Source of the DNA: Cylicocyclus nassatus
Lineage: Eukaryota > Nematoda > Chromadorea > Rhabditida > Strongylidae
Direction: 5' to 3'
Assembly: GCA_958299035.1 (NCBI GenBank)
Contig: CATQJL010000316.1
Coordinates: 90,976,443-91,040,442, forward strand
DNA: 64,000 nucleotides
Notes under the pieces: model-generated
What the model saw: only the letters and a program-made list of their open reading frames with translations
Told to the model about the DNA's origin: nothing
Database searches by the model: none
In this document: positions 34,260 through 45,700 of the stretch, one piece after another
Layout of the letters: every line of letters starts with the position of its first letter
Position numbering within the stretch: the stretch's first letter is position 1
Translations under genes and position numbers: made by a program

Positions 34260-36289
34260 ATGGAGATACGAATATTCTATTCCATCCCTTCTCTTATTCT
34301 TTATTTCCTCGTACTAGCTGCTTTAGTCAAGGAAAGGAATGCAGGCGTAAAAACGACGGAATATTTCTATCTCTTGCTTATTGCACAGTCGATATTGGTG
34401 AGTTGGTGTTTTTCAGAATTGGTTCAACTATAGCAGAACTATTTAGAATATCGTAGCATTCATAAATTCTTTTTATCTCAATACTGGCATGACTACCAGT
34501 AGTGATAGCTCATTGAGCTTCCTTTATGCAAAAGCACCGTCTTTTGTGTGCTCCATCGTGAGTCACTTTGTATTTTCCGCGCAAAAGAGCAGCTCTGCGT
34601 TTAGAGATGGATCTATGATGTTTCAGTGAAACATGGAAATTAATACTCTAAATCGCAAGTACAGACCTGAATAACGTTGCATTGAACTATTCAGGTTTAT
34701 GAAATTTTTTAAAGCTACATACAGATATTACAGCAAATACAAGCCACTTTTCTTCTGGATTCCAGGTTTACGCGACCGCCTATCACACGGTGTTTGTAGA
34801 GATGTACATGACTTTCTTCATTTCTCTATATAGGATGACAATGATAACACATCCCATGATGCATGTGAAGGTTTGCGTACACTGCTATTTCATACTGGCA
34901 TCGTGCATCCTCGAGTCATTTGAAACTCAATATGTGAGTTGTACAGTCGAGTAGATTTTCCGCTTAAATATAGTGTGCTTGCACAGAAGGTGAAATGCGG
35001 TGAAATTTGCGCGTGAAGAAGTAGTTTTGACTGTGATGCCGGCTAATTGCGCGCGCAAAATGCCGGCAGTACTGGCGTGGCTACTTGTTCACGCGCAAAT
35101 TTCACCGCATTTCACATACTCTGCAAGTACACTATATTAAGCGGAAAATCTACTCGACTGTACACTATGCGCGGCAAACGACGACACCCTTTCCATCAAC
35201 TCCTCGGTAAAACTTTTTTCAAACGTAACAAACTCTAAAAGTGTTTGGTTACATACGAGCATATCCAAATACATCAAAAGAGAGATGGAAACCAAGGAGA
35301 ATTCATTGGAAATGGCAGCTTCTAATCCTACAACCATAAGTAGCGCGCATGATGTGCAATACGTGTATTGTTAAAGGACTCGACAATAAATCGCAATGGG
35401 CCTTACAAGACTGATCCATTTTCATGCAATGGAATTTGATAAACGACAAGAACACGTAGCCAAATAGACAGTCTCAAAGAAGATTTCCAGATATGGAAAG
35501 TTCTTCTTCCTCTTAGCATCACTATATCGTTGTTGACCCCTTTATTCTGTACATATTATGTCTATTTTGCAAGTGGTTATTTTGAGATGATTGCCGATTG
35601 CTTTTACGTCAACGTAAATGCTGTAAGTAGCACACTGTGCGATAGTCGTTTTGATCAACTTTACTGCAGAATGTTCGACTTTTGATGACGGAAGTCTTGA
35701 TTTTTTCATGTATACTTATTTTGGTCTCTTTGTTGGTCAATATCACATCGGTACTTATTCTCTGCATCCGCACCAATGCTTACGATAAGAACAAACTAGA
35801 AAGAAACATGCTCCTGTTAGCTCTCTTGGATTTTCTTGTCAAAGCTGTTTATTTTGCTCTTTATGTGAGTTCAATATTACATCGAATTTTGCCGTCATGG
35901 AGTGCGGTTTTTTTCGAAAAGGCAAGAAAATGAGCTTGCAAAGCGGGACCAATACTAGAAGAAAATGACTTTATGGAGGCTTTAATTCTACAAATTGATA
36001 TTTCGAAAAATATATTTAGATAGTCATATACACTAACCCAGCTTCACTTGTCATCGCTGTCGATGTGAGCAAATATGCATCGGATGTCCTCACTTTCTCG
36101 AATGCTTATCTGCTTGTGATTTTGAACAAACGAATTCGTGAAAGAATCCGTTCTTTCTTTCGACGTCCAAGTAAGTGTAAGCAGTCCTACTTCTGTTTTT
36201 GACAATTTAGCGACTATTTTTCAGAAAAAGCACAGCAACTCACTGTAACAAAAACTGTTGCCGCAAACAGTTTCCAGCAAGGTCGCTGA
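34260..36289 (+). CDS. SRG-type serpentine chemoreceptor, copy B1
   Basis: Predicted seven-transmembrane SRG-type chemoreceptor; ligand and expressing neuron unknown. Seven exons give 298 residues: 34260-34397, 34447-34557, 34766-34870, 35491-35622, 35670-35864, 36020-36170, 36225-36289 (TGA). All junctions are GT-AG and every exon joins in frame. The ATG precedes EIRIFYSIPSLILYFLVLAAL (TM1, about 5-23); TM2 follows YFYLLLIAQSIL; TM3 ends in YRMTMITHP (about 105-113); TM4 begins IWKVLLPLSITISLL; the TM5-TM6 exon has NVRLLMTEVLIF, LVNITSVLILCIR and LERNMLLLALLDF; TM7 has DVLTFSNAYLLVILNKRIRER; the tail ends in KTVAANSFQQGR. It differs from A1/A2 by starting in the TM1 exon itself (no 7-nt first exon), a shorter TM4 exon (44 codons) and a shorter tail. 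Intron 3 (34871-35490) contains a TA-flanked MITE. No frame breaks. The closest copy in the window is B2 (30 of 35 residues identical in the TM3 exon). Confidence 0.85.
34944..35160. mobile_element. TA-flanked MITE in B1 intron 3
   Basis: CAGTCGAGTAGATTTTCCGC and GCGGAAAATCTACTCGACTG are perfect inverted ends flanked by TA (34942-34943 and 35161-35162). Internal arms include GAAATGCGGTGAAATTTGCG with CGCAAATTTCACCGCATTTC. A longer relative lies at 59924-60211 upstream of B2. Confidence 0.88.
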
Positions 36290-36299
36290 ATATCGGAGT

Positions 36300-37380
36300 A
36301 ATTATATAAATACTTTCCATTACACTGCAGCGCAGCAAAACGACCCTGAACAATACTCGTTCCTGAAATGTTTTTGTATTGTGACTGCTTACAATTTACG
36401 TCAAAGCCGTGGTCATACCGGCAGCGAATTCGTATAGACGCGATTTATACAATAGGACAACTGTTACACGCTGGACGCATGCCGGCAAAACATGCATGTC
36501 GGTTGTGCTACCTGTCCGGCGCGACGAACGGCGGCCGTTTTTCGGCGATATCGTCGCAATTTAGCCAAAACTTAACGATATCAAGTCGTCGATTTGAAAT
36601 CAGCAACTGAGTGATATCGCTGAAATTGCATTACTTTCCAAATAGTTCTTTTTTCTTTGGATTTGTTTTCTATGCAGAGATGTTTCGAAACTCATACAAA
36701 CTTCCCAGATTGCAACTGTTTCCGTATCGTGATGCGCTCGTCCTTCTAACTCGTTCCATCAGTCTGTGTAAATATTCATTTGTTTTTCACTCGTAATGCA
36801 TAACAGTGCAGTACATATCCCAAGAAAATCTCGGAAAACGAGTAACGATGTGAGAAAACTGACTATGCACCCAATCTAATCAAAAAGTCAATGTAACGAT
36901 AGTTAATGCAGATGCTTGAGAAAGTGATATGGATGATGTAGGAACTACATCGTATCATCGGTTGACGATAACGATAACCAGGTTCAACATGCATTTAAGT
37001 GTGTTGCTTAGAGACATAAAGACGTACTGGAGTTTTTTTTTTTCGAAGATGAACATGAAATGTAGGGAATAAGGCCTGGAGAAATAAGTTTTGAGGACTT
37101 TACATAGTTGAGATTTGTAAATTTCAAAATCAAAGATGTCCCAAAAGAACGCTGTCAACTTCAAGTTAGCATTCGATAACATTTTCTAGAATGGCTTCGA
37201 CTTACACTATTAAATCATTGAATGACTTATTGATCCTTCTTTCCTATCCTAGGGATGCCCAAGGAAAGGTTCTGGAAAGGTTTAAGCCGGTCAAGGCCAA
37301 GATTCGCATCAGTTTGAGCGCAAAGAGTTTGGAGACTCAGCTACTAAGTAAACGAAACAGGTTGATACTCAATGAAACCT
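36300..37380. other. Gene-free stretch
   Basis: No gene recognised downstream of B1. About 36410-36560 is GC-richer with GCCGGCA and CGGCG strings but no clear family. The 78-codon ORF at 37191-37427 runs into the repeat element that follows, and I do not trust it. Confidence 0.4.
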
Positions 37381-38146
37381 GTGGCCGTATTCATTGCTAC
37401 CTTGAGGTAAATCCTACCTCGAGGTAGGATTATCACCCAAAACCCGTATTGATCAATGTACCTTGAGGTAAATCCGAAGGGTTAAATCAACCTTGAAAAT
37501 GATTTCATGTGGAACGGTCACCTTGAGGTAGATTCTACCTCAAGGTAGTCTTATCAGCGATAAACCCACATTCATCAAACTTGATACCTTTACCTTATGG
37601 TAGATTCAGAAACTCTAACCCTAGCAAAAGGCAAGGTTAGAAGTGATATCTTTAGAAATCTACAATGTTTCAGAAGCTGATTCTTCACGCGAACACTGCA
37701 GTGGCAAAACTAGAACTATTGCAGCAATTTTGGCTAATTTCGTTAAGACTAGCTACAGTTAGAGACATGTAAAGAAATTGGCATTACACTTCTCTTTAAT
37801 CCTATGGAAATGCTGTGAGTGTTAAAATAAAACTCCTGTGAAACTGATGTACCGAACCAGAGAAAGTCAAACACATTTTTTATTTTCTCCCCCACGTTTG
37901 AGCATCATAGATCCTATCAAACAGCATTTTGAGCATAGCACACTGAAACCAAAAGCTTTTGATTGTGTGACCCAAAAACAATCGCTTTGCAAGCTTTGCA
38001 TTCAAAAAAGCCAGTGTTGACGTTCGTGTAACGCATTTCTTTAGCCTTGTTTAGGCTCAACTCAAATGTAATAAAGTTATATCACTCAGCTACATGTGGG
38101 CCAGCACTTCAACAGATAGTGAGGTTCGACTTCAAGAATGCGAAAG

Positions 38147-38250
38147 AAAAGATAGAGAGTTATACTAGCCCAGCAAAAGAAGAGACAGAAAGTTATACTA
38201 GCCTAGCAAAAGAAGAGATAGAAAGTTATACCAGTCTAGCAAAAAAAAAT
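38147..38250 (+). repeat. ~33-bp tandem repeat (3 copies)
   Basis: Three successive units read like GAAAGTTATACTAGCCTAGC followed by AAAAGAAGAGATA, with small differences. In one frame they encode KEEIESYTSLA-type repeats within an 89-codon ORF, but there is no sign that this is a gene; I treat it as a minisatellite. Confidence 0.65.
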
Positions 38251-39261
38251 TTAACAATTGCTCTGTATTTATTCATCCGTTCAACTTCGACTCACACAAT
38301 TAGATGTTGCCCCTGATGTATAAGTTTGTAATGCAAGCATCGGATTCTTCACAAAGCATTTCATCACAAAATTCTGTTTCAAAATTCAAACCGTTTTGAT
38401 AAAATCATATTTCTTTTGTAAGAAAAATGTTGAGCAAAAATAGTCACTAAACATCGCGCGCCCTCTTTACACTCAGAAGGGCTTAAAAAACCTTTTCATC
38501 TAAGGGTTGTTTCATGCAGCAGTCGATTGGCTGCCGCTGCTGCAATCCATTGGCTGCAGCGAATGCAGTATGAAACATCTAAGCTCACCAATAAACTAGG
38601 CCAATCCCTAGTTGTGACTGTCTGCGAAATCAGTTTTATGAAGCATGTCAAAAATATGGAAAATGTTCGATGCCGAACAAGCATTTTCAGGCAGGTAGGC
38701 ATCGCAGCAGAGAAATTTTCTCCAATTCAAGTAAATTGTACTTAGGAGCAGATAATTTCCCGGATAGAGTCTCAAAACCTAGAACTGTTGAATATGTGGA
38801 CCCTATCCTCTCCAATTCACCAACTGTAGCGCTTCGCACTCTAAAGACATAAGTATGCTCGCGTAAATATCATGCAGATATGAAAAAAAAGCAATTCACC
38901 GCAAGTACGCCATGCCATTCTCCGAGAAAATGTCAGTGTTTATCATGCTGGCACAGGCAATTTTAACCTTGAGAGGCAAATTTGATGAATACGAAAATTT
39001 TACCTTGAGGTAAATTGTACCTTGAGGTACTTCTCAAGGTAACTCATATTGCAGTAGGGTTCATTCTAGTCTCACCAGCAGCCGAAGCAGCTAGAAAAGT
39101 ATGTGCCATAAACTCATACATTCTTCAAACAGACCCTGAGAGCGCACGAACGGCGGATTTTCAGTAAATGAGAAACTTTGGGGCAGCCGTAATGCCGCCC
39201 ACCCGCGCCCTTTGATCCAATAACACTAGAATATATTAAGCGAGCAGAGATCCTCAATTCA

Positions 39262-39355
39262 TGTCGCGGCCGGAGACCCTAGGTTTACTGCAACCGCCTA
39301 TTCTTCGGCTACGTAGCCCGGAGGAATTGTGGAAACCGCCCGCAGTAGTAATTAA
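39262..39355. other. Stem-loop cluster, possible structured RNA
   Basis: GGCTAC-GTAGCC forms a perfect hairpin, extended by ATTC..GAAT and then by TTTACTGC..GCAGTAGTAA further out (about 39281-39340). The sequence is GC-richer than its surroundings (39140-39420), and no coding frame is open. It could be a noncoding RNA or a relic fold-back element; no snRNA, SL RNA or SRP RNA motif was recognised. Confidence 0.35.
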
Positions 39356-40099
39356 GGGCCACGGCTCGTCTATTCCCAGTGTCTGAGACGGCACTCATCC
39401 CATGACGGCAATCGAAAGTTTTGAATTTGTTCAATGTAGTAATTGATTGCTTACTGAAGTAAGACCAAACTTATAGAGTCCTCGCGCATGCTACTCCATT
39501 TGTAACAATATTTTTCTACAATCAACTCATTCCGCTCATACTTCTACTTTAATTAAGATACAACTCAACATGAATAAAGGCCGCAACAAATTTTTCAGAA
39601 AGTTTGGAGTTGAATCTACTTCCCGCATGTTTACCTATACCTAACGTAACCTCCCAAATTCGTCCACTGTGCGAAATTCGCATTATTTACGTGTTATGCC
39701 AATGCTAGAGCGTGATGCGATTCTACACCATACAATAGATTAATGGCGGACCAGGGATGAGGGCGAGCGTTGTGTTAGAACGTAGGACATAGGACGTAGG
39801 ACCGTTCACACGCAAAGCGAGCATTGCGTGCGAACGGTCCTAAAATGTATATACCCACAGAACGAAAGTAGAAAAGAGAGATTCACAATAAGGAGTTTAC
39901 ACACCGCTGAGAGTTATGGCAGTTATGGTAGTTATGGCATGCCCTGAATGAGCGTCACTGTACATCATGCAAGCTGAGGTAGAATTAACCTTGAGATACT
40001 TTGATGAATACGAAACAGTCTTAAGGTAGATTGTAACTTGAGGTATAATCTACCTCAAGGTACATTTAATTCAGGTAGCAATGATGAATACGGCCACTG

Positions 40100-40570
40100 C
40101 AGTCCTCCGTAAATTCTCGATTGGAAACTTGCTAGGTGCGGTGTAGAAGTTTATTGAGCTTTCTCGAAGACTCGATACAACTTGAACAATCAAAAATCCA
40201 TGTCTCAATTCTCACACAAAGTTTCAGGTGCTTGAAAATCTTACTGTAACAGCCGCCATGGAGATAGGCGTGAATTTTCACGGTAACGAAAAATTGATTA
40301 GCTAGCTTTATACTACTTTTGATGAAAGCCCGCTCTACTGAATTTTTCTTGTATCGAAGCATAGCAGCTGAGAGCAAGTTGTGCATTCACGAGGCGAGGA
40401 TTTTGGTCAGAATGGCCTTACAAAATGTGATACATACTGTTTTGTGGCGCCTGGAACGCTGATTTCAAATCTGCCTTTCTAACCCGCGGAACATTCTGGC
40501 GAAAAAATATGAGCATTTTTCGGTGCCAAAGCCGGGCAGTCTCAAGTGGGATCAAAATCGCTACAACACT
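40100..40570. other. Gene-free stretch
   Basis: Nothing recognised apart from short fragments; the 84-codon minus-strand ORF at 40132-40386 lacks support. Confidence 0.4.
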
Positions 40571-40572
40571 GT

Positions 40573-40645
40573 ATGTCGGATGGTGCAGTGGTTAAAGCAG
40601 TGGTTTTGCAGGCAAACGCTCCCACGTTCAATTCCCCTTACGTGT
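40573..40645 (+). pseudogene. tRNA-like sequence (Cys-like)
   Basis: There is an A box (TGGTGCAGTGG, 40581-40591) and a B box (GTTCAATTCC, 40626-40635) at tRNA spacing, with TTGCAGG where an anticodon loop would be (GCA would read Cys). The acceptor ends do not pair and the anticodon stem is poor, so this is probably a tRNA relic or SINE head. Confidence 0.4.
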
Positions 40646-40778
40646 TTTTCGTTTTGCACTTTTGTATAAAATTAGTATGAGATTGGATATTGTTCACACC
40701 ATTCTCTTTTAATTGCACTTTCCTTCATCCTTCTTCATATAGCTGATCCAAATTTTATGTGCACATATGAGATGAGGA

Positions 40779-41107
40779 CAACTACTCAGACAATCGCCGG
40801 GGGCAGGCGGGCACCAGAAAAATAGATTGCTGATCTCTCGCACCCCGCTCTCGGATTTTTTGGGAAGCAATTAGGACTACTCGGAAGACCGCTTGTTGAG
40901 TTCTCGATTCCTCAGAGATTCAGCAATATATCTGCAAAAGATAAGAGCAAAAAACTTCAACAGGCGGTCTCTCAAAAATCCGCTGACTCAGCGAGCGGTC
41001 TTCCGAAAAGTCCTGATTGCTGTCCAAAAAATCCGCGAGCGGGGTGCGAGAAATCAGCAATCTATTTTTCCGGTGCCCGCCTGCCCCAGCGATTGTCTGA
41101 GTATGCA
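40779..41107. mobile_element. Fold-back MITE
   Basis: ACTCAGACAATCGCCGGGGG with GCAGGCGGGCACC at the left faces GGTGCCCGCCTGCCCCAGCG with ATTGTCTGAGT at the right. The arms continue through AAATAGATTGCTGAT and GCGAGCGG-type blocks to a centre near 40940. No ORF of interest. Confidence 0.8.
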
Positions 41108-41149
41108 AAACAGGTTTTTGTATAAAGGGAACAGCGAATAAATACGACT

Positions 41150-41520
41150 TCCAACTTTTTATGCGTGGAAAGAGGGTACTCTATCAAAAGCCTTGGAAAG
41201 ATCGAAGTATACATTATCCACAGATTTTTTCGAGACTCAGAGTTTGCTCGGGCAAAGCAAGAACCTCTCCAACCACGGTAACTGTTTACTTCTGATAATT
41301 CTTTCCATCATCTGGATGCAGAATTATGAACTACAGGGCGAAATTCGGCAACGCTTTCAGCTTGAATTCTTAAGCACAACTGTAACAATGGCTTTCTTCC
41401 AATGAGAAGGAATCTCACCGAAAGAGAAAGATTGATTCAGCATCGGTTTAGCGAGAGCATCTGAGCACATCAGCAGGTTCTGTCATCAATTTATTTCTGT
41501 GACTTCCTAGCAGACATTTT
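41150..41520 (-). pseudogene. Non-LTR retrotransposon (LINE) RT relic
   Basis: On the minus strand, two frames carry reverse-transcriptase landmarks of the jockey/CR1 kind: SDALAKPMLNQSFSFGEIPS followed by HWKKAIV (about 41375-41480), and VYFDLSKAFDRVP (about 41173-41211). The latter corresponds to the RT motif that holds the first catalytic aspartate (Y-x-D-L-S-K-A-F-D). A frameshift and stop codons lie between them, and the palm motif with the YxDD box is not present, so the copy is dead. Minus-strand ORFs further upstream (41688-42772) may belong to the same insertion but show no endonuclease motifs that I can identify. Confidence 0.7.
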
Positions 41521-42097
41521 TTTTGAGAAGGGGAAGGGGGATTCAAGTGAACAGACATTGAGAACCGTCCAGAATATTTAGAAAATTTCCACTGTGTAGT
41601 GCATAACTTCAAAATGAGCATACAACACTTTTTCATGCAGTTCGTCCTTGACCTGGAGTTTCTTTCCAAATTTATTGCAGAGACTGTTCACATCAAAATC
41701 GTTGCACTAACACAACTGCAAAAGGATGTTGATTCAGTGAGTGAATGAACCTTCGGACTACTGCAAAAGATCTCAAATTGAGAGTTGGTAACCTCAAAGA
41801 AATCTATTTTGTCAGGAGTTCCCGCTTTGACAAAAAAAACTCGGATGGATTTAACAGTCATGTCATCAGACATAGCTGCAATGAATATGTTTTGTGAAGA
41901 ATTCCATATCTGAAGAGATCCGTACCAAAATGCGCACATATCATTTGGACACTTGATTACCGAAGACTTGAGCTGTGTGAACAGGATCTGAGCATGCTCT
42001 CAGTGAAATGGTTTACGTAAATTGATTGCCTTCGTCACATCGTTGTTTTTGCATTTTTCAGAGGTTTGAAGCTGCGTAGAGGTATGCGACACCGAGA

Positions 42098-42772
42098 TTA
42101 CGTCGGAATAAACTCGAATCTTTTTATCAACTTCACTAACTTTCGCTGCTCTGAAAGTACCAATCGAAATACCGGTTGGGTCAGGGTAACTTTGAAAAGG
42201 CATTTGCTTATCCATCCACTTTTACTGAATTCCTTGATTGTTTGAGCAAAGGGTATGCTACCGGTGTGACGGCTCTGTGACCTAAAAAGTGTTATCTCTT
42301 GCATTTGCATACGCTTTGATAACGGGAGCCAAAATTGGGCACGTTGGATTAGCGTTAGTGGGAATAAGGGGCAAATTACTTGTGGGTCTGCAGAAGGTAC
42401 CCGACTAGTAAATAATATTACCAAGAGCCTAAATCCAAAACACGATATAGGTGCAGCCAGTGAGTCACTGAGATTAATTCGACAAATCAGGTGTTTATAA
42501 GCAAATGTCTGAGAGGCAACATGGAACACAAGCCCGTTTATGTTGTGCTGCTTGTCAGTGCAGCAGGTGAAAAATAAAGCTTTTAAGGGAAAAGCCTGCG
42601 AATAAGCTGCCATTGTGTTGAAGCTTTTGATTACATATTTTCTGAGTAGATACACAGTGTTGACTGCATACTCAGATACGATAAGCGAAACAGCTACGAC
42701 TATCCTTATTACGGTAAAAAGCTTCATAGCAGAGGCACAAATCGTTTCGGTAATCAAACATAGCTGATCCAT
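42098..42772 (-). CDS. Unrecognised 224-codon ORF, divergent from A2
   Basis: This is the longest open frame in the window. It starts with the ATG inside the palindrome CCATGG (42770-42775) that also holds the A2 start codon on the other strand. The product begins MDQLCLITETICASAMKLFT, has a hydrophobic stretch at about residues 20-45 and another near 115-125, and is cysteine-bearing and basic towards the end. I recognise no family. Given the base composition, 224 codons without a stop is unlikely by chance, so it may be part of the minus-strand LINE whose RT relic lies at 41150-41520, a lone gene, or a coincidence. The lack of a paralogue upstream of A1 argues against a conserved host gene. 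Confidence 0.25.
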   Translation of the reverse strand: MDQLCLITETICASAMKLFTVIRIVVAVSLIVSEYAVNTVYLLRKYVIKSFNTMAAYSQAFPLKALFFTCCTDKQHNINGLVFHVASQTFAYKHLICRINLSDSLAAPISCFGFRLLVILFTSRVPSADPQVICPLFPLTLIQRAQFWLPLSKRMQMQEITLFRSQSRHTGSIPFAQTIKEFSKSGWISKCLFKVTLTQPVFRLVLSEQRKLVKLIKRFEFIPT

Positions 42773-45700
42773 GGCAGGTTAGTGCTCTGATTTAGATAGT
42801 ACATTCTTGCATCTATCCATTTAGGGGAAAGTGTAACTTTCATAATAAGAACAATTTATTGTATCCCGTCAATGGTACTGTACATTTTCGTGTTGTTAGC
42901 TCTTGTTAAAGAAAGGAGGTCCGCAGTTCCACCAGCAAGATGTTTCTATTTGTTACTTACTATGCAAGCTAATTTGGTTAGCGATGTTACATTCTCATTC
43001 TGTGTAACCAGTGCATTTTTAGAGTATTCTCGCGTTTGTGAACCTCTTTTATGTGAACTTGGCCAGCAACATAAGCACCGAAAGTTGGCTGAGTGTCTTC
43101 TATCTGAATATTCCCACGGCAATTAGTACAATTGTGAGTATTGTACTTGAGCGGACCTTAGGTTATTTGGAAATTCAGCTTGTGAAAAAGAATTTAGAGT
43201 TCATCTCATGATTTTTCCAATTTTGACCTTTACAATTGTATATAGGTATCGGCACACCTTTCGATAGAAAGCAAGTTCTGCAAAATGGCCTCTGAGTGAT
43301 GTGTCTATTTTGCTCCACATCAAATTTGAAGCCAGAATCTAAAATGTTCCCAATGCCCGAAATCGAAAAATAGTCGTATCTTTGTTGAAAAATTCCTACG
43401 GACTCCCAACTTTCTCACGCATATAATCTCCACATCACTATTAATGGACACAGTTGCTGTATGTTTTCCTTAGCTAGAAATCGAGATGATAAGAAATTTC
43501 AAGCATTACCAAAGCGGTGCTAGGCTGTTCTCACTTAGACAGATTATGGTTACGAACCTTTGTAAGTATCAGCATAAACTTCTAGCCTTTTAAGGGTCTT
43601 AGTTTTTAGGAACATTAGAGATTCTGGCTTCAAATCTGATGTGGAGCAAATTTAATACACACACTGAACGGTGTGCTGATACCTACATAAAACATAAGAG
43701 CAACATGACTTATTGCGGCTAAAAGTTTAAATTGCAAAAAAATTATGAGACAACTCAGTAGAAATGACTGCCATGCACGATTCAGCATTTTCCCGATAGA
43801 CCTAAAATAGTGGTTGTACTTGAGCGGATTAACCAACGGCAGGAGAACAGCCGGGATAATCAGTGCGTTACCTCTGCTTCGCAGGGCTTGTACTGGTTGT
43901 ACCATTTATATGCCTTGCTCGTATTCGCATAGTGACGACATTAAGACACATTACGCAGTGCCCACAAGAAAATGTAAACAACTACTCATTCCGAAAACTT
44001 TTATTTTAAAAAAATCGGTGATTTGGCGTGGATAAAACTGTCCGCGGGAGAACTAACGCAAACTTGGGTGGGTCTGTGACAATGATCACCATAAGCTACA
44101 TTTCTATGCGGAAACCGTCTTATGCTGGAACCTTGGCAAATTGATCATTTACGCAACCAATTCTTTTCGGGGGCCGTTTTCGTAAAGTACTAGACCCTTG
44201 ATCATTTTTAGGTTAAAATTCATGATTTGCACACTTACTTGCCAAGCACATCCACAACTTTGCAAAAAGTGGGGATACAAACCCAACTTTGCGGGCGAGC
44301 TTAAGGCTTAAGCTTTTGCGGTGGACCTACATGCTGATAGAATGCTATGCCCAAGATTCTTGCTCAAGACCTTTGCTGGAACTCGCACTATGAATCTTTT
44401 ACAGACAGACACACAGACACACAAACAACTCTAGCCCTTTATTATAACTTAGATCTATACATTAGGTTGAACCGAAAGTTCGTTCGCACCATTTTCAGAA
44501 AATTGTTACTTCTCTTTCTTGGAAAAATTTTGCACAACAAAAATGATATCAGGAAGAGCAAGACATATACTTTCCAAGGGCCTTGCTTGACTTTTACTAA
44601 GCTTTGATTGCAGAGATAAAATTGGGAAAATTAAATCACTTCACTTTCGGAATTTTGAGGCAAGCCCGTTAAAAATTCCAGAACTGTGCCATAAAATCCA
44701 AAACATGCAGTATCCTAGGTTTTTTAATCCTATCTTTCTAGCTGAGCGAAATTCGCGCTGATCGAGGTGTTCTTTGAAAAGTCATGATTTTTGGAAAATA
44801 ATGTCAAAAAATCAATTTTCTTAAGGAACTAATTTTTTGGCATTTTCCTTCTTCACGTTTTCTTAAGATGTTTCAGATGATTGTTGCGAAGAGATAATCT
44901 GAGTTTATCATTTATCAGTTCTGTTATACACCAAATTTTACTAATTTGAGAAAATTTTGCCATAAATTTTTCCAAGAAAATTTGCGCAGACGTAAAATTC
45001 TTGGTCTATAGGACATCGCATTTTACCTCATTTCTGCTTCTCAAAATTCTACTCATCACTTGTTTGAGGTTCTCTGTTTTTAGTAGATGCACACATACAA
45101 CAGCAGCTAAAACACGAAGAGTATTGTTATCTGAAAACTTACTATGCAAATAGCCAAACCGGTGAGAGGGTCAGGATCCAATAATGGTGCGCTCACGAGA
45201 TCTTATCATCTTTCCTTGAATTCTTTATCCGAAAGCTTGACTCCACATACACAATAATTCAAGCATGGTGGCTAAAAATCAGCTCTACGTGACTATTCTT
45301 GCATTCTAAAAATCTGGAAAACTTGGAAAAATCAAGATATATGGGTATAAAGCAAGATCGGAGCTATGACGTTGATACAAAAAGGCGGCCAAAGCGTATA
45401 AATCAGAAAAGGAGGAAAAAACTAAATGAGGAAAAACCAAGCCGCGCGATTTTTGCTGCATTGTGAGGTTTGACGAATTAGAACAAGAAAAAAAATTCTG
45501 GACGACTTCATATCCATCTGCGTGTTTAAACTTACAATAATGAGTTCCAAAGTAGAAAAATGAGTTACGGAAATGTTAACTCACCCTTGTAATGTTAAAC
45601 TCAATGATTGTATAAAATAGGGACGTACAATTTTTAGACCCACGCCTGCACATTTCACGCAGTATTCATGCAAGTTTATATGACTTTCTTTATATCACTT

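Larger units (their letters stand above)
37383..40096. mobile_element. Candidate TIR element with TACCTTGAGGTA motifs
   Basis: The left end TGTGGCCGTATTCATTGCTA faces the right end TAGCAATGATGAATACGGCC, with ACTG following. Near both ends and at about 39.0 kb the near-palindrome TACCTTGAGGTA and variants (TACCTCGAGGTA, TACCTCAAGGTA) recurs many times, often beside GATGAATACG. Repeated subterminal motifs are a hallmark of several DNA transposon groups. No target duplication is clear, and no transposase frame was recognised in the 2.7 kb, so this could also be two related fragments. Confidence 0.5.

Noticed and set aside
38047..38316. 89-codon ORF with repeated SYTSLAKEE peptide
   Set aside because: The repeat is a 33-bp minisatellite; there is no conserved start context or homologue that I know of.
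40573..40645. Functional tRNA gene
   Set aside because: A and B boxes are present but the acceptor and anticodon stems do not pair, so only a tRNA-like relic is called.
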